The notes beneath the pieces are model-generated. The model was given only the letters and a program-made list of their open reading frames with translations. It was not told the DNA's origin and made no database searches. From contig NZ_JABGBW010000002.1 of NCBI RefSeq assembly GCF_014229965.1, positions 239,587 to 303,586 on the forward strand: a stretch of 64,000 bases of DNA, written 5' to 3'. Position numbers and translations under genes: made by a program. The stretch is from Peptostreptococcus canis (GTDB lineage: Bacteria > Bacillota > Clostridia > Peptostreptococcales > Peptostreptococcaceae). This document shows, in pieces, positions 9,501-16,708 of the stretch (positions are counted from its first letter, which is position 1; each line of letters begins with the position of its first letter).

Positions 9501-9664
9501 TTCGCTGTAGGGGGTCCTTCAAAGAAAACATATGTTGGATCATTTTCACCTTTTTCCAATACCTTTTCAAGTATATTATCTCTCTGCCATCCTTTTAATG
9601 TCTGTTCTTCAGCTTCAGATACGCTACAATCAAGAAGCTTTTCAAAAACTAATTCTTTTTCCAT
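6542..9664 (-). CDS. ileS: Isoleucyl-tRNA synthetase, type 2 (IleRS2-like)
   Basis: Class I synthetase charging tRNA-Ile. About 1,040 residues, the length of the eukaryote-like bacterial type 2 enzymes (about 1,035) and longer than IleRS1 (about 930). The signature 1 region is PPTANGNPGIHHV (HH about residues 61-62), not the GNIHIGH form of IleRS1. The lysine motif is KKMSKSKGN at about residue 597. The editing domain has TTTPWTLPSNVALTVNP. The C-terminus lacks the IleRS1 cysteine zinc finger. The start at 9664 (MEKELVFEKLLDCS) follows AAAGGAGTTGGAATT; the open frame extends further but only into the T-box terminator. Expression is controlled by the upstream T-box. Type 2 enzymes are often little inhibited by mupirocin, which is inference for this protein. 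Confidence 0.96.
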   Translation of the reverse strand: MEKELVFEKLLDCSVSEAEEQTLKGWQRDNILEKVLEKGENDPTYVFFEGPPTANGNPGIHHVISRTLKDWVCRYKTMSGYKVPRKAGWDTHGLPVELQVEKELGLSDKKAIEEYGIKEFCEKCRDSVFTYEKQWRNMTERMAYSVDLDDPYITLDNDYIESLWWILDKFNKEGLLYEGHKILPYCPRCGTGLASHEVAQGYKEIKSNTLVAKFRKKGTENEYFLAWTTTPWTLPSNVALTVNPEVDYLKVRKGEEIYYIAQALADKHLGEREYEIIENLKGKDLEFIEYEQLMPFVDVDEKAFFITCGDYVTTTDGTGIVHTAPAFGEDDYNLGRKYKLPFIQPVNDEGKFTATPWEGRFVMEDGLDVDIIKWLAAENKLYSKEKVEHNYPHCWRCSTPLVYYANPGWYLEMTKLKDKLIKNNNGVNWFPEFVGQGRFGNWLEELKDWAISRTRYWGTPLPVWKCECGHITTVGSREELAEKAVEKVDPKTIELHRPYIDDVHLKCDKCGENMTRVSEVIDCWFDSGAMPFAQWHYPFEHKEDFDKLFPADYICEGIDQTRGWFYSLLAVSTFVTGKAPYKNVLVTDLVLDKNGKKMSKSKGNTINPFEMFDKYGADALRWYLLYVSPPWTPIKFDEDGLKEIMSKFIGTLKNTYNFFTLYANTDKLDPREFFVEYKDRPELDRWILSKFNNLKKEIEDNLEIFEVNKSIRRMTEFLNDDLSNWYIRRSRRRFWGTELTEDKKSVYNTTYEVLTDFCKMIAPFSPYLSEEMYRKLTGEYSVHCADYPRCNSDLIDLDLEEKMDLTKNLVTLGRAARENSKIKVRQPIAEVLIDGKYESTISDLVDLMKEELNVKEVKFVKDLSVFMNFSLKPNFKVLGPVLGKNVNEFGKVLNKLDAHEVVSKVETGEKVKVQVGGSDFEFGKEHILINIDSKPGFNVSMENNLFVILDTTLTKELINEGLAREFVSKVQQLRKSNGFEVLDNIKIYYNGDEDVVSAVNSFEDYIKTETLALSIEKCDCDDLEKQNLNDHVTGIKVERV

Positions 9665-9697
9665 AATTCCAACTCCTTTAAATAATAAATAATTCCT

Positions 9698-9935
9698 AAA
9701 AAAATAACCCGTCTCCTTGCAATGCAAGGGACGAGTTGAAATCGCGTTACCACCCTAGTTCCCAGTCTAAAACCAGGCACTCTCCAGTCTATATCGAAAC
9801 TACCCGGTCAGCCTATTAATCTTGCGACTTTCAGCCTTCAGCTCTGAAGTGATTTTCATATAAAACATCCTTTATTGGCTTACACCATACCCAACTCGCT
9901 TTAAAGTAGATTTATATTACTCTCTTCGTCAACAC
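9698..9935 (-). promoter_or_regulatory. T-box riboswitch leader of ileS with Ile (AUC) specifier and attenuator
   Basis: Minus-strand leader RNA. The conserved T-box AGGGTGGTAACGCG is at 9756-9743. It is followed by the attenuator hairpin at 9735-9708 (CGTCCCTTGCA pairing with TGCAAGGAGACG) and a U-rich tract at 9707-9698. Stem I lies upstream, with GAAAATCACTTC near its 3' side. The codon ATC at 9853-9851 is the specifier, fitting isoleucine and the gene downstream. Uncharged tRNA-Ile should stabilise the antiterminator and allow read-through. The 5' boundary is estimated from the promoter. Confidence 0.93.
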
Positions 9936-9960
9936 TTAATATTTTATTTATTTAGATAAT

Positions 9961-9989
9961 ATTGTATTGCAATAAACAAAAATCGTCAA
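9961..9989 (-). promoter_or_regulatory. Promoter of the ileS T-box leader
   Basis: TTGACG (9989-9984) and TACAAT (9966-9961) with exactly 17 bases between them on the minus strand, followed about 25-30 bases later by the first T-box stem I sequences. A near-consensus vegetative promoter. Confidence 0.75.
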
Positions 9990-10061
9990 GTATTTTTAAA
10001 ATATTTTTTAAAATTTTATTTGATACTTTTATAACTTAAATATATTAATACTATCAATTAT

Positions 10062-10706
10062 TTATTTTATATTAAATATATCTTCCGGAGAACTCGACTT
10101 TTCTTCATCTTCAGCACTAATTATCCCTAAATCATGCTCTGAAGTCGTATTTTTCTCCTCTTCCTCTTGCACATCTTCCAATACCGCCATTCTCATTGTT
10201 CCAGTTGGCTCAAATGCAGTCGGTGATGTAGCCTGAGTAAATCCATCCGATTCTGTAACTATATCACTAAATATATCATCGACATTCTTTATTTCATCTT
10301 GAAGTAAAGACTTAAACTTTATTCTAAATACTTTGAATTCTTTCACAAGAGATTCATACTCATTTCTTATTTCAATAACTTTATTATTCGCCTTATCAAT
10401 CATTTGTTTTGATTGAAGTTCAGCCTCCTGAACTATTATTCTTGCCTTCTTGTTTGCAGCATTAGTAGTATCTTCAGCAGCACTTTGAGCAGTAATTAAA
10501 GTTTCTTTTAAAGTTTCTTCAATACTTGAGTATTTGCTTACCTGATCTTTATACATAGATAGTTTTTCTTTCAAAGCTTCATTTTCTTTAAACAACGCCT
10601 CATAACTTTCTTTTACCTCGTCAAGAAAAACGTCTACTTCATTTTCACTGTAACCTCTGAATCCCCTTTTAAAATCCTTAGTTTCCAAAATTTCTGGTGT
10701 TATCAT
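10062..10706 (-). CDS. divIVA: DivIVA domain protein
   Basis: DivIVA-family coiled-coil protein that marks negatively curved membrane at poles and division sites. The N-terminal 60 residues carry the membrane-binding DivIVA domain (ITPEILETKDFKRGFRGYSE, then VDVFLDEVKESYEAL). A long coiled coil follows to about residue 130, then an acidic, low-complexity C-terminal tail. Length 214 is within the Firmicute range. It is the last gene of the ylm-type cluster yggS-sepF-yggT-ylmH-divIVA, a conserved Gram-positive order, 66 bases after ylmH. GpsB is a shorter relative, but the length and cluster favour DivIVA. Confidence 0.92.
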   Translation of the reverse strand: MITPEILETKDFKRGFRGYSENEVDVFLDEVKESYEALFKENEALKEKLSMYKDQVSKYSSIEETLKETLITAQSAAEDTTNAANKKARIIVQEAELQSKQMIDKANNKVIEIRNEYESLVKEFKVFRIKFKSLLQDEIKNVDDIFSDIVTESDGFTQATSPTAFEPTGTMRMAVLEDVQEEEEKNTTSEHDLGIISAEDEEKSSSPEDIFNIK

Positions 10707-10772
10707 TTCTTCACTTCCTATACTTTAATATTTTTTTCTCTAATAATTATTCAAACTATATATTAATAATTC

Positions 10773-11558
10773 TTACATATAAATACTAACTATAATTCGT
10801 ATTTTTCCTTTTTTAGATATACCGCCTATTTCCTTGACTAGAAACTTACCTTTTTTTCTCACTGAAATAAGCGTTCCTTCTTTTATTTGTCTGGATGTCT
10901 GATTTACATTTTCATAATCTACATTTACGTATTCTGAATTAATACACCTATCCGCCTCTTGTCTAGACATATTAAATACTCCTGCTATGATATTGTCCAA
11001 TCTCAATGATGATACTGATAATAATTTATCTTTCATAATTTGTTGAGGAATCACTAATTCCTCTTTTGAAATTTCATGAACTTTTATATTATTGTGAGCA
11101 ACCTTAGTATAATTATATAAAATATAATCTGAAATTTCCTTATCAACTATTATCTGACAAAAATTTTCATGTACAAGTATATCGCCTATTTTCTCTCTCT
11201 TTATTCCCAAACCAAGAATGGAGCCCAAATAATCCCTATGAGTTATTGAAGTAAATTTAAAATTACCATCTGCCTGAATAAATTTTAAATTTTCATCATT
11301 TACATCAGTCTCATAATAAAAAGGAAAAATGCGTATAATTGCTCTTTCACAATCCTTGTAACCACCAAGTATTTCATATTTCAGATCAGATTCAGAGTTA
11401 ATAATAGAAACAGCATTTTTTATTTCAAAAGGATTTAAAAATTCTGTATTTCTTATATCATGGTTTTTAAGAACACCATTACATAAATCCACTACCCTAT
11501 ACATTTTTATCCTAAGATTATCATCTTTAATATATGCAGTTACTTTCTGTCTATCCAT
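10773..11558 (-). CDS. ylmH: YlmH-like S4-domain RNA-binding protein
   Basis: Members of this family bind RNA through a C-terminal S4 domain, and B. subtilis YlmH has been linked to ribosome quality control. The 261 residues match. The N-terminal domain has YEILGGYKDCERAIIRIFP. The S4 domain spans about residues 180-245 (SSLRLDNIIAGVFNMSRQEA, NSEYVNVDYENVNQTSRQIK). It begins at an ATG eight bases after yggT and is followed by divIVA, the usual order in Firmicutes. No membrane segments are visible. Confidence 0.9.
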   Translation of the reverse strand: MDRQKVTAYIKDDNLRIKMYRVVDLCNGVLKNHDIRNTEFLNPFEIKNAVSIINSESDLKYEILGGYKDCERAIIRIFPFYYETDVNDENLKFIQADGNFKFTSITHRDYLGSILGLGIKREKIGDILVHENFCQIIVDKEISDYILYNYTKVAHNNIKVHEISKEELVIPQQIMKDKLLSVSSLRLDNIIAGVFNMSRQEADRCINSEYVNVDYENVNQTSRQIKEGTLISVRKKGKFLVKEIGGISKKGKIRIIVSIYM

Positions 11559-11565
11559 TTAACAC

Positions 11566-11823
11566 CTATAATAATCTCATTATTAACCTGGATATCACCA
11601 TTAATATTATAATAGATATCATAGGAGAAAAATCAACAGGTCCAACCGTAAACTTACTCATAGCTTTTCTTACTGGTGCTTCAATTGGATCTGTTAATTC
11701 ACTGATAATTTGGTAAATTTTACTGTCCATAGCTCCAGGAAACCAACTCATAAGAGCTTTTATTATTATCATCCATGTTATTACATCCAATAACCTAACA
11801 AGTGCTATTTTTAAAATTAACAT
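11566..11823 (-). CDS. YggT/YlmG family membrane protein
   Basis: Small integral membrane protein of 85 residues with two hydrophobic spans (ALVRLLDVITWMIIIKALMS near residues 7-26, and VDFSPMISIIILMVISRLIM near 63-82). A conserved loop, ISELTDPIEAPVRKAMS, separates them. It is the YlmG/YggT family, encoded beside sepF in most Gram-positives and cyanobacteria. The family is implicated in division or membrane organisation, but the molecular role is not established. It sits 12 bases after sepF. The ATG is preceded by AAGGAGA. Confidence 0.9.
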   Translation of the reverse strand: MLILKIALVRLLDVITWMIIIKALMSWFPGAMDSKIYQIISELTDPIEAPVRKAMSKFTVGPVDFSPMISIIILMVISRLIMRLL

Positions 11824-11835
11824 TTTTTATTCTCC

Positions 11836-12330
11836 TTACTTGTTTTGCCAAGGGAAAATAGCTTTACTTTCAAGCTCTTTTTTCATGTTTGAGTCAACAT
11901 CAACATTTTTAGGGGCTAATATAAAAATTGATTTATTCACTCTTTGAATATTTCCATCAAGAACATATACGGCACCATTCATAAAATCAAAAATGGACTT
12001 TTTGGTGTTTTGTTGTGTCATCTTTTCCAAGTTTACAATCACTGTTTTTCTAAGTCTCAGGTGATCAGCTATTGTAGCAGCATCATCGTACACCTTTGGC
12101 TCTACAATTACCACTTTCATCTGATTATGACTGTGGTATTCCGGCATAGAACCAGTCAACGAACCTAATGAAACACCCGCTTCTTCATCTTCATCATAAT
12201 CATCGTAGTTTTCATCGTATTCATCATAATTTTCATCATATTCATCATATGAATCATATTCTTCTGGAGCCTCATCATCAATAATCATCCAATTTTTCAA
12301 TTTTCCCATTCTATCTTTAAAGCCTGCCAT
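11836..12330 (-). CDS. sepF: SepF, FtsZ membrane anchor and septum assembly protein
   Basis: SepF tethers FtsZ to the membrane and shapes the septum. The 164 residues show three parts. An N-terminal amphipathic membrane-targeting helix (GFKDRMGKLKNWMI) comes first. An acidic tyrosine-rich linker of about residues 20-50 with repeated YDE units follows. The C-terminal SepF core has VVIVEPKVYDDAATIADHLR, VIVNLEKMTQQNTKKSIFDF and GAVYVLDGNIQRV. No ftsA is visible near ftsZ in this window, so SepF may be a main Z-ring anchor. The linker is encoded by near-tandem DNA repeats around 12185-12255. Its Shine-Dalgarno is GGAGGTAA, 13 bases from GGAGG start to ATG. Confidence 0.93.
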   Translation of the reverse strand: MAGFKDRMGKLKNWMIIDDEAPEEYDSYDEYDENYDEYDENYDDYDEDEEAGVSLGSLTGSMPEYHSHNQMKVVIVEPKVYDDAATIADHLRLRKTVIVNLEKMTQQNTKKSIFDFMNGAVYVLDGNIQRVNKSIFILAPKNVDVDSNMKKELESKAIFPWQNK

Positions 12331-12362
12331 AATTTACCTCCTAGCACTATCTTTTATTTTTG

Positions 12363-13058
12363 TTATTTATTTCTGCTTCCAAATATAGATGTTCCTATTC
12401 TAACTATGGTAGCACCTTCTTCAATTGCAATTTTGTAATCTTGACTCATTCCCATCGATAACTCTCTCATTTCCACACCTTTTATTCCCAGTGTTAAAAT
12501 ATATTCCGATAAATCCTTCAAGCCTTTAAATACTTTTCTAATTTCATTATCATCTGCATCAAAAGGAGCCATAGTCATCATTCCTACAATTTTAATTCTA
12601 TCAAATCTTTTGGAACATTCTCTAATAAATCCTTCAACCTCATTTTTTTTAAGTCCATGTTTAGTTTCCTCTCCGGATATATTAACCTGAACCAAGCACT
12701 CTATATTCAAATCACAAAGTTCTGCTCTTTTTTGAATTTCTTCCGCTAAAGATATTCTATCAAGCGAATGTATAAGAGTAACTTTGTCTATAATATACTT
12801 AACTTTATTAGTCTGAAGAGAACCAATCTGATGCCATTTCACTTTATCTCCAATAACATCATATTTCCTCTGTAATTCCTGTGGCTTATTTTCTCCTACT
12901 TCAGTAATTCCAGATTCAATTGCTTCTTGTATAACATTGACATCAACAGTTTTTGTCACCCCTAAAAGCAGTATGTCTTCGGGATTTCTCTCAACATTTT
13001 TAGCGATTGTCATAATATTATTTTTAATATATTCAATTTTAGATTTTATATCTTTCAT
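12363..13058 (-). CDS. PLP homeostasis protein, YggS/YlmE family
   Basis: Fold-type III pyridoxal-phosphate-binding protein that buffers free PLP; no enzymatic reaction is established. About 231 residues. The PLP lysine lies in LLGVTKTV (about residue 36), and other family motifs are EVGENKPQEL, WHQIGSLQTNKV and ELSMGMSQDY near the C-terminus. The start at 13058 is chosen because GGAGAT precedes ATGAAAGATATA by 8 bases. The upstream in-frame extension would add a spurious hydrophobic stretch and overlaps the promoter at 13103-13131. It leads the cluster yggS-sepF-yggT-ylmH-divIVA, as in many Firmicutes. Confidence 0.93.
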   Translation of the reverse strand: MKDIKSKIEYIKNNIMTIAKNVERNPEDILLLGVTKTVDVNVIQEAIESGITEVGENKPQELQRKYDVIGDKVKWHQIGSLQTNKVKYIIDKVTLIHSLDRISLAEEIQKRAELCDLNIECLVQVNISGEETKHGLKKNEVEGFIRECSKRFDRIKIVGMMTMAPFDADDNEIRKVFKGLKDLSEYILTLGIKGVEMRELSMGMSQDYKIAIEEGATIVRIGTSIFGSRNK

Positions 13059-13102
13059 AATTATATCTCCAATCACTATTATACTTAAAAACAAAAATAA
13101 GC

Positions 13103-13131
13103 ATAATATCACATATATATTATTATAACAA
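13103..13131 (-). promoter_or_regulatory. Promoter ahead of yggS-sepF-yggT-ylmH-divIVA
   Basis: Minus strand TTGTTA (13131-13126), 17-base spacer, TATTAT (13108-13103), in the 113-base gap between gpsA and yggS. This suggests the division cluster can be transcribed independently of nrdR-der-plsY-gpsA. Confidence 0.6.
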
Positions 13132-13171
13132 AAACTTTTCATCTTGTATGTATTATTTGAAAAAAATATTG

Positions 13172-14182
13172 CTATAATTTGAATATAAACTCATTTTCAT
13201 GTTTTTTTGATCTGGTCATAAGTTCCGTAACGCCTACTTTTGGATCCAGTTCACCCATTATTACTCTATAAATACATTCTGTAATAGGCATTTCTATATC
13301 TAATTTTTTAGTCATATTATATACGGCTTTTGTTGCAGTAATCCCTTCTACAACCATATCTATTTTCTTGATTGTTTCTTCAATAGAGTATCCCTGACCT
13401 ATCAAAATACCAGCTCTTCTATTTCTAGAATGCATACTTGTACATGTAACTATTAAATCGCCTATACCGGTCAATCCTGAAAAAGTAGAAAGTTCAGCTC
13501 CAAGTGCTACTCCAAATCTGCTTATCTCAGTAAGACCTCTTGTCATTAAAGCAGCTTTAGAATTATCCCCAAATTCCAACCCATCTAATATTCCCGCTCC
13601 AAAAGCTATAATATTTTTTGTGGCTCCACCTAATTCTACTCCTATTAAATCATTATTAGTATATACTCTGATGTATTCATTCATAAAATAATCCTGAACA
13701 GTTCTGGATACGTCTATATCTTCAGATGCAGCGACAAGTGCTGTAGGCATTTTCCTAGATACTTCTTCGGCATGAGATGGCCCTGACAACATACAATATC
13801 TATTATTTGGAATTTCTTCCTTACATATTTCTGAAATTCTTAAACCTGTATCATTTTCAATTCCCTTAGCTACATTCACAATAATCTGATTATCAGTAAT
13901 TATGTTAGAAATCATTTTACATATTTTTCTAACTTGCTGAGAAGGCACTCCTAATACTATTATTTTCGAATCTTTTACAGCTTGTTTTATGTCATTAGTA
14001 GCGAGCAGACTTTTTCCTAATTTAATATCTGACAGATATTTAGAATTAGTATGATTACTGTTAATTTCATCAGCTTGTTCTTTTCTTCTAGACCATATCA
14101 CGACATTATGACCATTTTCATCTAACACAGTAGCTAAGGCAGTTCCCCAACTACCAGCACCAAGCACACAAATTTTATCCAT
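13172..14182 (-). CDS. gpsA: Glycerol-3-phosphate dehydrogenase [NAD(P)+]
   Basis: Reduces dihydroxyacetone phosphate to sn-glycerol 3-phosphate, the backbone for phospholipids. About 336 residues, the normal length. The N-terminal Rossmann motif is ICVLGAGSWGTALA. Further family blocks are VNVAKGIE, LSGPSHAEEV, GATKNIIAFGAGI with the catalytic lysine, and NRRAGILIGQG. The start at 14182 follows GGAGGTG by 6 bases; the GTG inside that Shine-Dalgarno is not used. It follows plsY by 20 bases, so G3P production and its first acylation are encoded together. Confidence 0.96.
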   Translation of the reverse strand: MDKICVLGAGSWGTALATVLDENGHNVVIWSRRKEQADEINSNHTNSKYLSDIKLGKSLLATNDIKQAVKDSKIIVLGVPSQQVRKICKMISNIITDNQIIVNVAKGIENDTGLRISEICKEEIPNNRYCMLSGPSHAEEVSRKMPTALVAASEDIDVSRTVQDYFMNEYIRVYTNNDLIGVELGGATKNIIAFGAGILDGLEFGDNSKAALMTRGLTEISRFGVALGAELSTFSGLTGIGDLIVTCTSMHSRNRRAGILIGQGYSIEETIKKIDMVVEGITATKAVYNMTKKLDIEMPITECIYRVIMGELDPKVGVTELMTRSKKHENEFIFKL

Positions 14183-14202
14183 ACAAAACACCTCCTCTGC
14201 AT

Positions 14203-14814
14203 TTAAAGTTTTTTCTTTGAATCTATACTGTTTTCTTCACCTTTCCATAGTCTTAATAAATTAGCCTTATGTCTATATATTATAATTATAGATAGTATCA
14301 TACATATCCATACACCACTAAAATCTTCCGTAATATACATTAATACCGGGAATAAACAAATAGATAATATTGATGCAACTGACACATATCTGGTTACCAA
14401 TGCCACTACTGAAAAAAATATTGCACAGGTAATACACATTAAAGGAGATATTGCCGCCATTGCACCATAAGTTGTCGCGACACCTTTTCCACCTTTAAAT
14501 TTAAGTAATACAGGCCAATTATGTCCACATACAGAAGCTACTAATGCTATGTATTTGGCAAGACTTATATCAACTCCCATCTTATTGGCAATTAATATAG
14601 ATAATATGACAGAAATTGTTCCCTTTAAAAAATCACCTATAAAAGTAAGTATACCGGCTTTTTTACCTAATGTTCTTATCGCATTTGTCGTTCCGGGATT
14701 TTTTGATCCTAAATGCCTGATATCTTTATTAAAAATAAATCTACTTATCAAGTATGAATTAGATATATTCCCGAGAAAATACGATAGCGAAATTATCAAT
14801 ATATATGCAAGCAT
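14203..14814 (-). CDS. plsY: Acyl-phosphate:glycerol-3-phosphate acyltransferase PlsY
   Basis: Integral membrane acyltransferase that uses acyl phosphate to make lysophosphatidic acid. The 203 residues contain about five hydrophobic spans and the three cytoplasmic motifs of the family: GSKNPGTTNAIRTLGKKAG (about 37-55), KFKGGKGVATTYG (about 105-117) and the C-terminal RHKANLLRLWKGEEN. It lies between der (12 bases) and gpsA (20 bases). The der-plsY-gpsA order is widely conserved in Firmicutes. Confidence 0.96.
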   Translation of the reverse strand: MLAYILIISLSYFLGNISNSYLISRFIFNKDIRHLGSKNPGTTNAIRTLGKKAGILTFIGDFLKGTISVILSILIANKMGVDISLAKYIALVASVCGHNWPVLLKFKGGKGVATTYGAMAAISPLMCITCAIFFSVVALVTRYVSVASILSICLFPVLMYITEDFSGVWICMILSIIIIYRHKANLLRLWKGEENSIDSKKKL

Positions 14815-14826
14815 AATTCCCCCTTA

Positions 14827-16152
14827 TTACCTTCTTTTTTGTTTATATTCTATTCTTATTGAAGTTCCTTCAAAACCAAAATTTTCTCTTAATCTATTTT
14901 CTATATATCTGGTATAAGAAAAATGCGTTAATTCCGTATCATTGATAAATAATGTGAAGGTAGGAGGTTTTATACCGGTCTGAGTTCCATAATAAATCTT
15001 CAATCTTCTTCCCTTATCAGATGGGGGCTGATTCAACATAACAGCTTCACCGATTACTTCATTTAAAACAGACGTTGTGACTCTTCTATTTTGCTCAAAT
15101 GAAACCTCTACAATAGTATCCAAAATTTTATTTATTCTTTGATTAGTAACAGCCGATACAAATACTATAGGAGCATAATTCATAAACGGAAATTTTTCTC
15201 TAATACTTTTTTTATAATTTCCCATAGTTTTGTTATCTTTTTCAATTAGGTCCCATTTATTGACAACAAAAATACATCCTTTTCCTTCATCATGAGCAAT
15301 ACCTGCGATTTTAGTATCTTGCTCGGTTACACCTTCAGTGGCATCGATTACTATCAATACAACATCTGCTCTATCAACAGCACTCATAGATCTTATAACT
15401 GAAAATCTCTCCACATTTTCATAAACCTTACTCTTTCTTCTAATACCTGCCGTATCTATAAGCAGAAATTTTTTATTATCTTTTTCAAAATATGTATCTA
15501 TCGCATCTCTTGTTGTACCTGCTATTGGAGATACAATTACTCTGTTTTCTCCTAAAATATTATTCAAAATAGAACTTTTTCCTGCATTTGGTTTACCGGT
15601 GATTGCCACTCTTATAATATCTTCATCATATTCTGTATTCAATCCTTCCGGAAAATTTTCTACAATCTCATCCAGCAAGTCACCAAGTCCCATACTATTT
15701 GCTCCTGACACTGCAGTTGGATTTCCAAGTCCTAATTCATAAAAATCATATATATTATCATACTGGCTCATGGAGTCAATTTTGTTCACTACAAGTATCA
15801 CTGGTTTATTAGTTTTTCTTAAAATATCAGCCACTTCTTTATCAGCAGCAGTAATACCTGCTTTACCATCCACTATAAACAATATTACATGTGCCATATC
15901 TACTGCTAAAAGAGCCTGATTTCTCATCTGTGATACTATCACATCATCCGTTTCCGGTTCTATACCACCCGTATCAATTATTGTAAAAAATTTGTTTAAC
16001 CACTCAACTTCTCCAAAAATTCTATCACGTGTAACTCCGGGTGTATCTTCTACTATAGAAATTTTCTTACCGGTTAATTTATTAAATATTGTAGATTTTC
16101 CGACATTAGGTCTTCCTACTACGGCAACTATAGGTCTATTATCTATACTCAA
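14827..16152 (-). CDS. der: GTPase Der (EngA), ribosome assembly factor
   Basis: Double GTPase needed for maturation of the 50S subunit. The 441 residues include G domain 1 (GRPNVGKSTIFN near residue 12, DTPGVTRDR, NKID), G domain 2 (GKPNAGKSSILN near 186, DTAGIRRK, NKWD) and a C-terminal KH-like domain (PPTFTLFINDTE, SYTRYIENRLRENFGFEG). It starts 20 bases after nrdR and precedes plsY by 12 bases. Confidence 0.97.
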   Translation of the reverse strand: MSIDNRPIVAVVGRPNVGKSTIFNKLTGKKISIVEDTPGVTRDRIFGEVEWLNKFFTIIDTGGIEPETDDVIVSQMRNQALLAVDMAHVILFIVDGKAGITAADKEVADILRKTNKPVILVVNKIDSMSQYDNIYDFYELGLGNPTAVSGANSMGLGDLLDEIVENFPEGLNTEYDEDIIRVAITGKPNAGKSSILNNILGENRVIVSPIAGTTRDAIDTYFEKDNKKFLLIDTAGIRRKSKVYENVERFSVIRSMSAVDRADVVLIVIDATEGVTEQDTKIAGIAHDEGKGCIFVVNKWDLIEKDNKTMGNYKKSIREKFPFMNYAPIVFVSAVTNQRINKILDTIVEVSFEQNRRVTTSVLNEVIGEAVMLNQPPSDKGRRLKIYYGTQTGIKPPTFTLFINDTELTHFSYTRYIENRLRENFGFEGTSIRIEYKQKRR

Positions 16153-16172
16153 AATATCACATCCTTATTCTT

Positions 16173-16637
16173 TTATTTGTCATTTCCTCTTTCTTTCAAT
16201 ATACTCTCTAATTCATTAACAAATGTATTTAAATCTTTAAACTGTCTATATACAGAAGCAAATCTTACATAAGCTACTTCATCTATATTCTTCAGTCTGT
16301 CCATAACCATTTCACCAATTTTTGTAGATTCTATTTCATCTACATACATCTTATTAATCTCTGAGTCTATCGAATCCACAACTTCATCAATCTTTGAAAT
16401 AGACACCGGTCTTTTTTCACATGATCTAATTAAGCCATATTTTATCTTGTCTCTATCAAATAACTCTCTTCTTCCGTCTTTCTTTATTACCATGACTGGT
16501 ATCATCTCTATTTTTTCATATGTAGTAAATCTTTTCCTACATTTTTCACATTCGCGTCTTCTTCTTATTGATGTGGAATCTATATGTCGAGAATCCAGCA
16601 CCTTGGATTCTTTACATTCACAATAAGGACAAAGCAT
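16173..16637 (-). CDS. nrdR: Transcriptional repressor NrdR
   Basis: NrdR represses ribonucleotide reductase genes via an ATP-cone that senses (d)ATP. About 154 residues. The N-terminal zinc ribbon is [17 protein letters not shown] with CEKCRKRF; the four cysteines are at about 3, 6, 31 and 34. The ATP-cone runs from about residue 49 ([20 protein letters not shown]). The start at 16637 follows AGGAGAGAAAAA; the longer open frame overlaps the ftsZ terminator and is rejected. It leads the run nrdR-der-plsY-gpsA. No NrdR box or ribonucleotide reductase gene was identified in the window. Confidence 0.95.
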   Translation of the reverse strand: MLCPYCECKESKVLDSRHIDSTSIRRRRECEKCRKRFTTYEKIEMIPVMVIKKDGRRELFDRDKIKYGLIRSCEKRPVSISKIDEVVDSIDSEINKMYVDEIESTKIGEMVMDRLKNIDEVAYVRFASVYRQFKDLNTFVNELESILKERGNDK

Positions 16638-16659
16638 TTTTTCTCTCCTTCCCATATAC

Positions 16660-16686
16660 GAAAAACGACTCAACAACAGTTGAGTC
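16660..16686 (-). terminator. Terminator after ftsZ
   Basis: Perfect 8-bp stem GACTCAAC/GTTGAGTC (16667-16674 and 16679-16686) with a 4-base loop, followed on the minus strand by GTTTTTCG. It lies 22 bases after the ftsZ stop and 29 bases before the nrdR start, so nrdR needs its own promoter or read-through. Confidence 0.75.
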
Positions 16687-16708
16687 ATTTTCACTTATAT
16701 TGACATCT

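Noticed and set aside
12185..12260. Short direct repeats read as a CRISPR or satellite
   Set aside because: They are codon repeats of the acidic linker within sepF, with no spacers.
12363..13142. Longer YggS form with an N-terminal hydrophobic segment
   Set aside because: The extension has no Shine-Dalgarno, crosses a good promoter, and the family is soluble; GGAGAT precedes the ATG at 13058.
16638..16694. N-terminal extension of NrdR
   Set aside because: It overlaps the ftsZ terminator; the zinc ribbon MLCPYC at 16637 is the family N-terminus and has its own Shine-Dalgarno.
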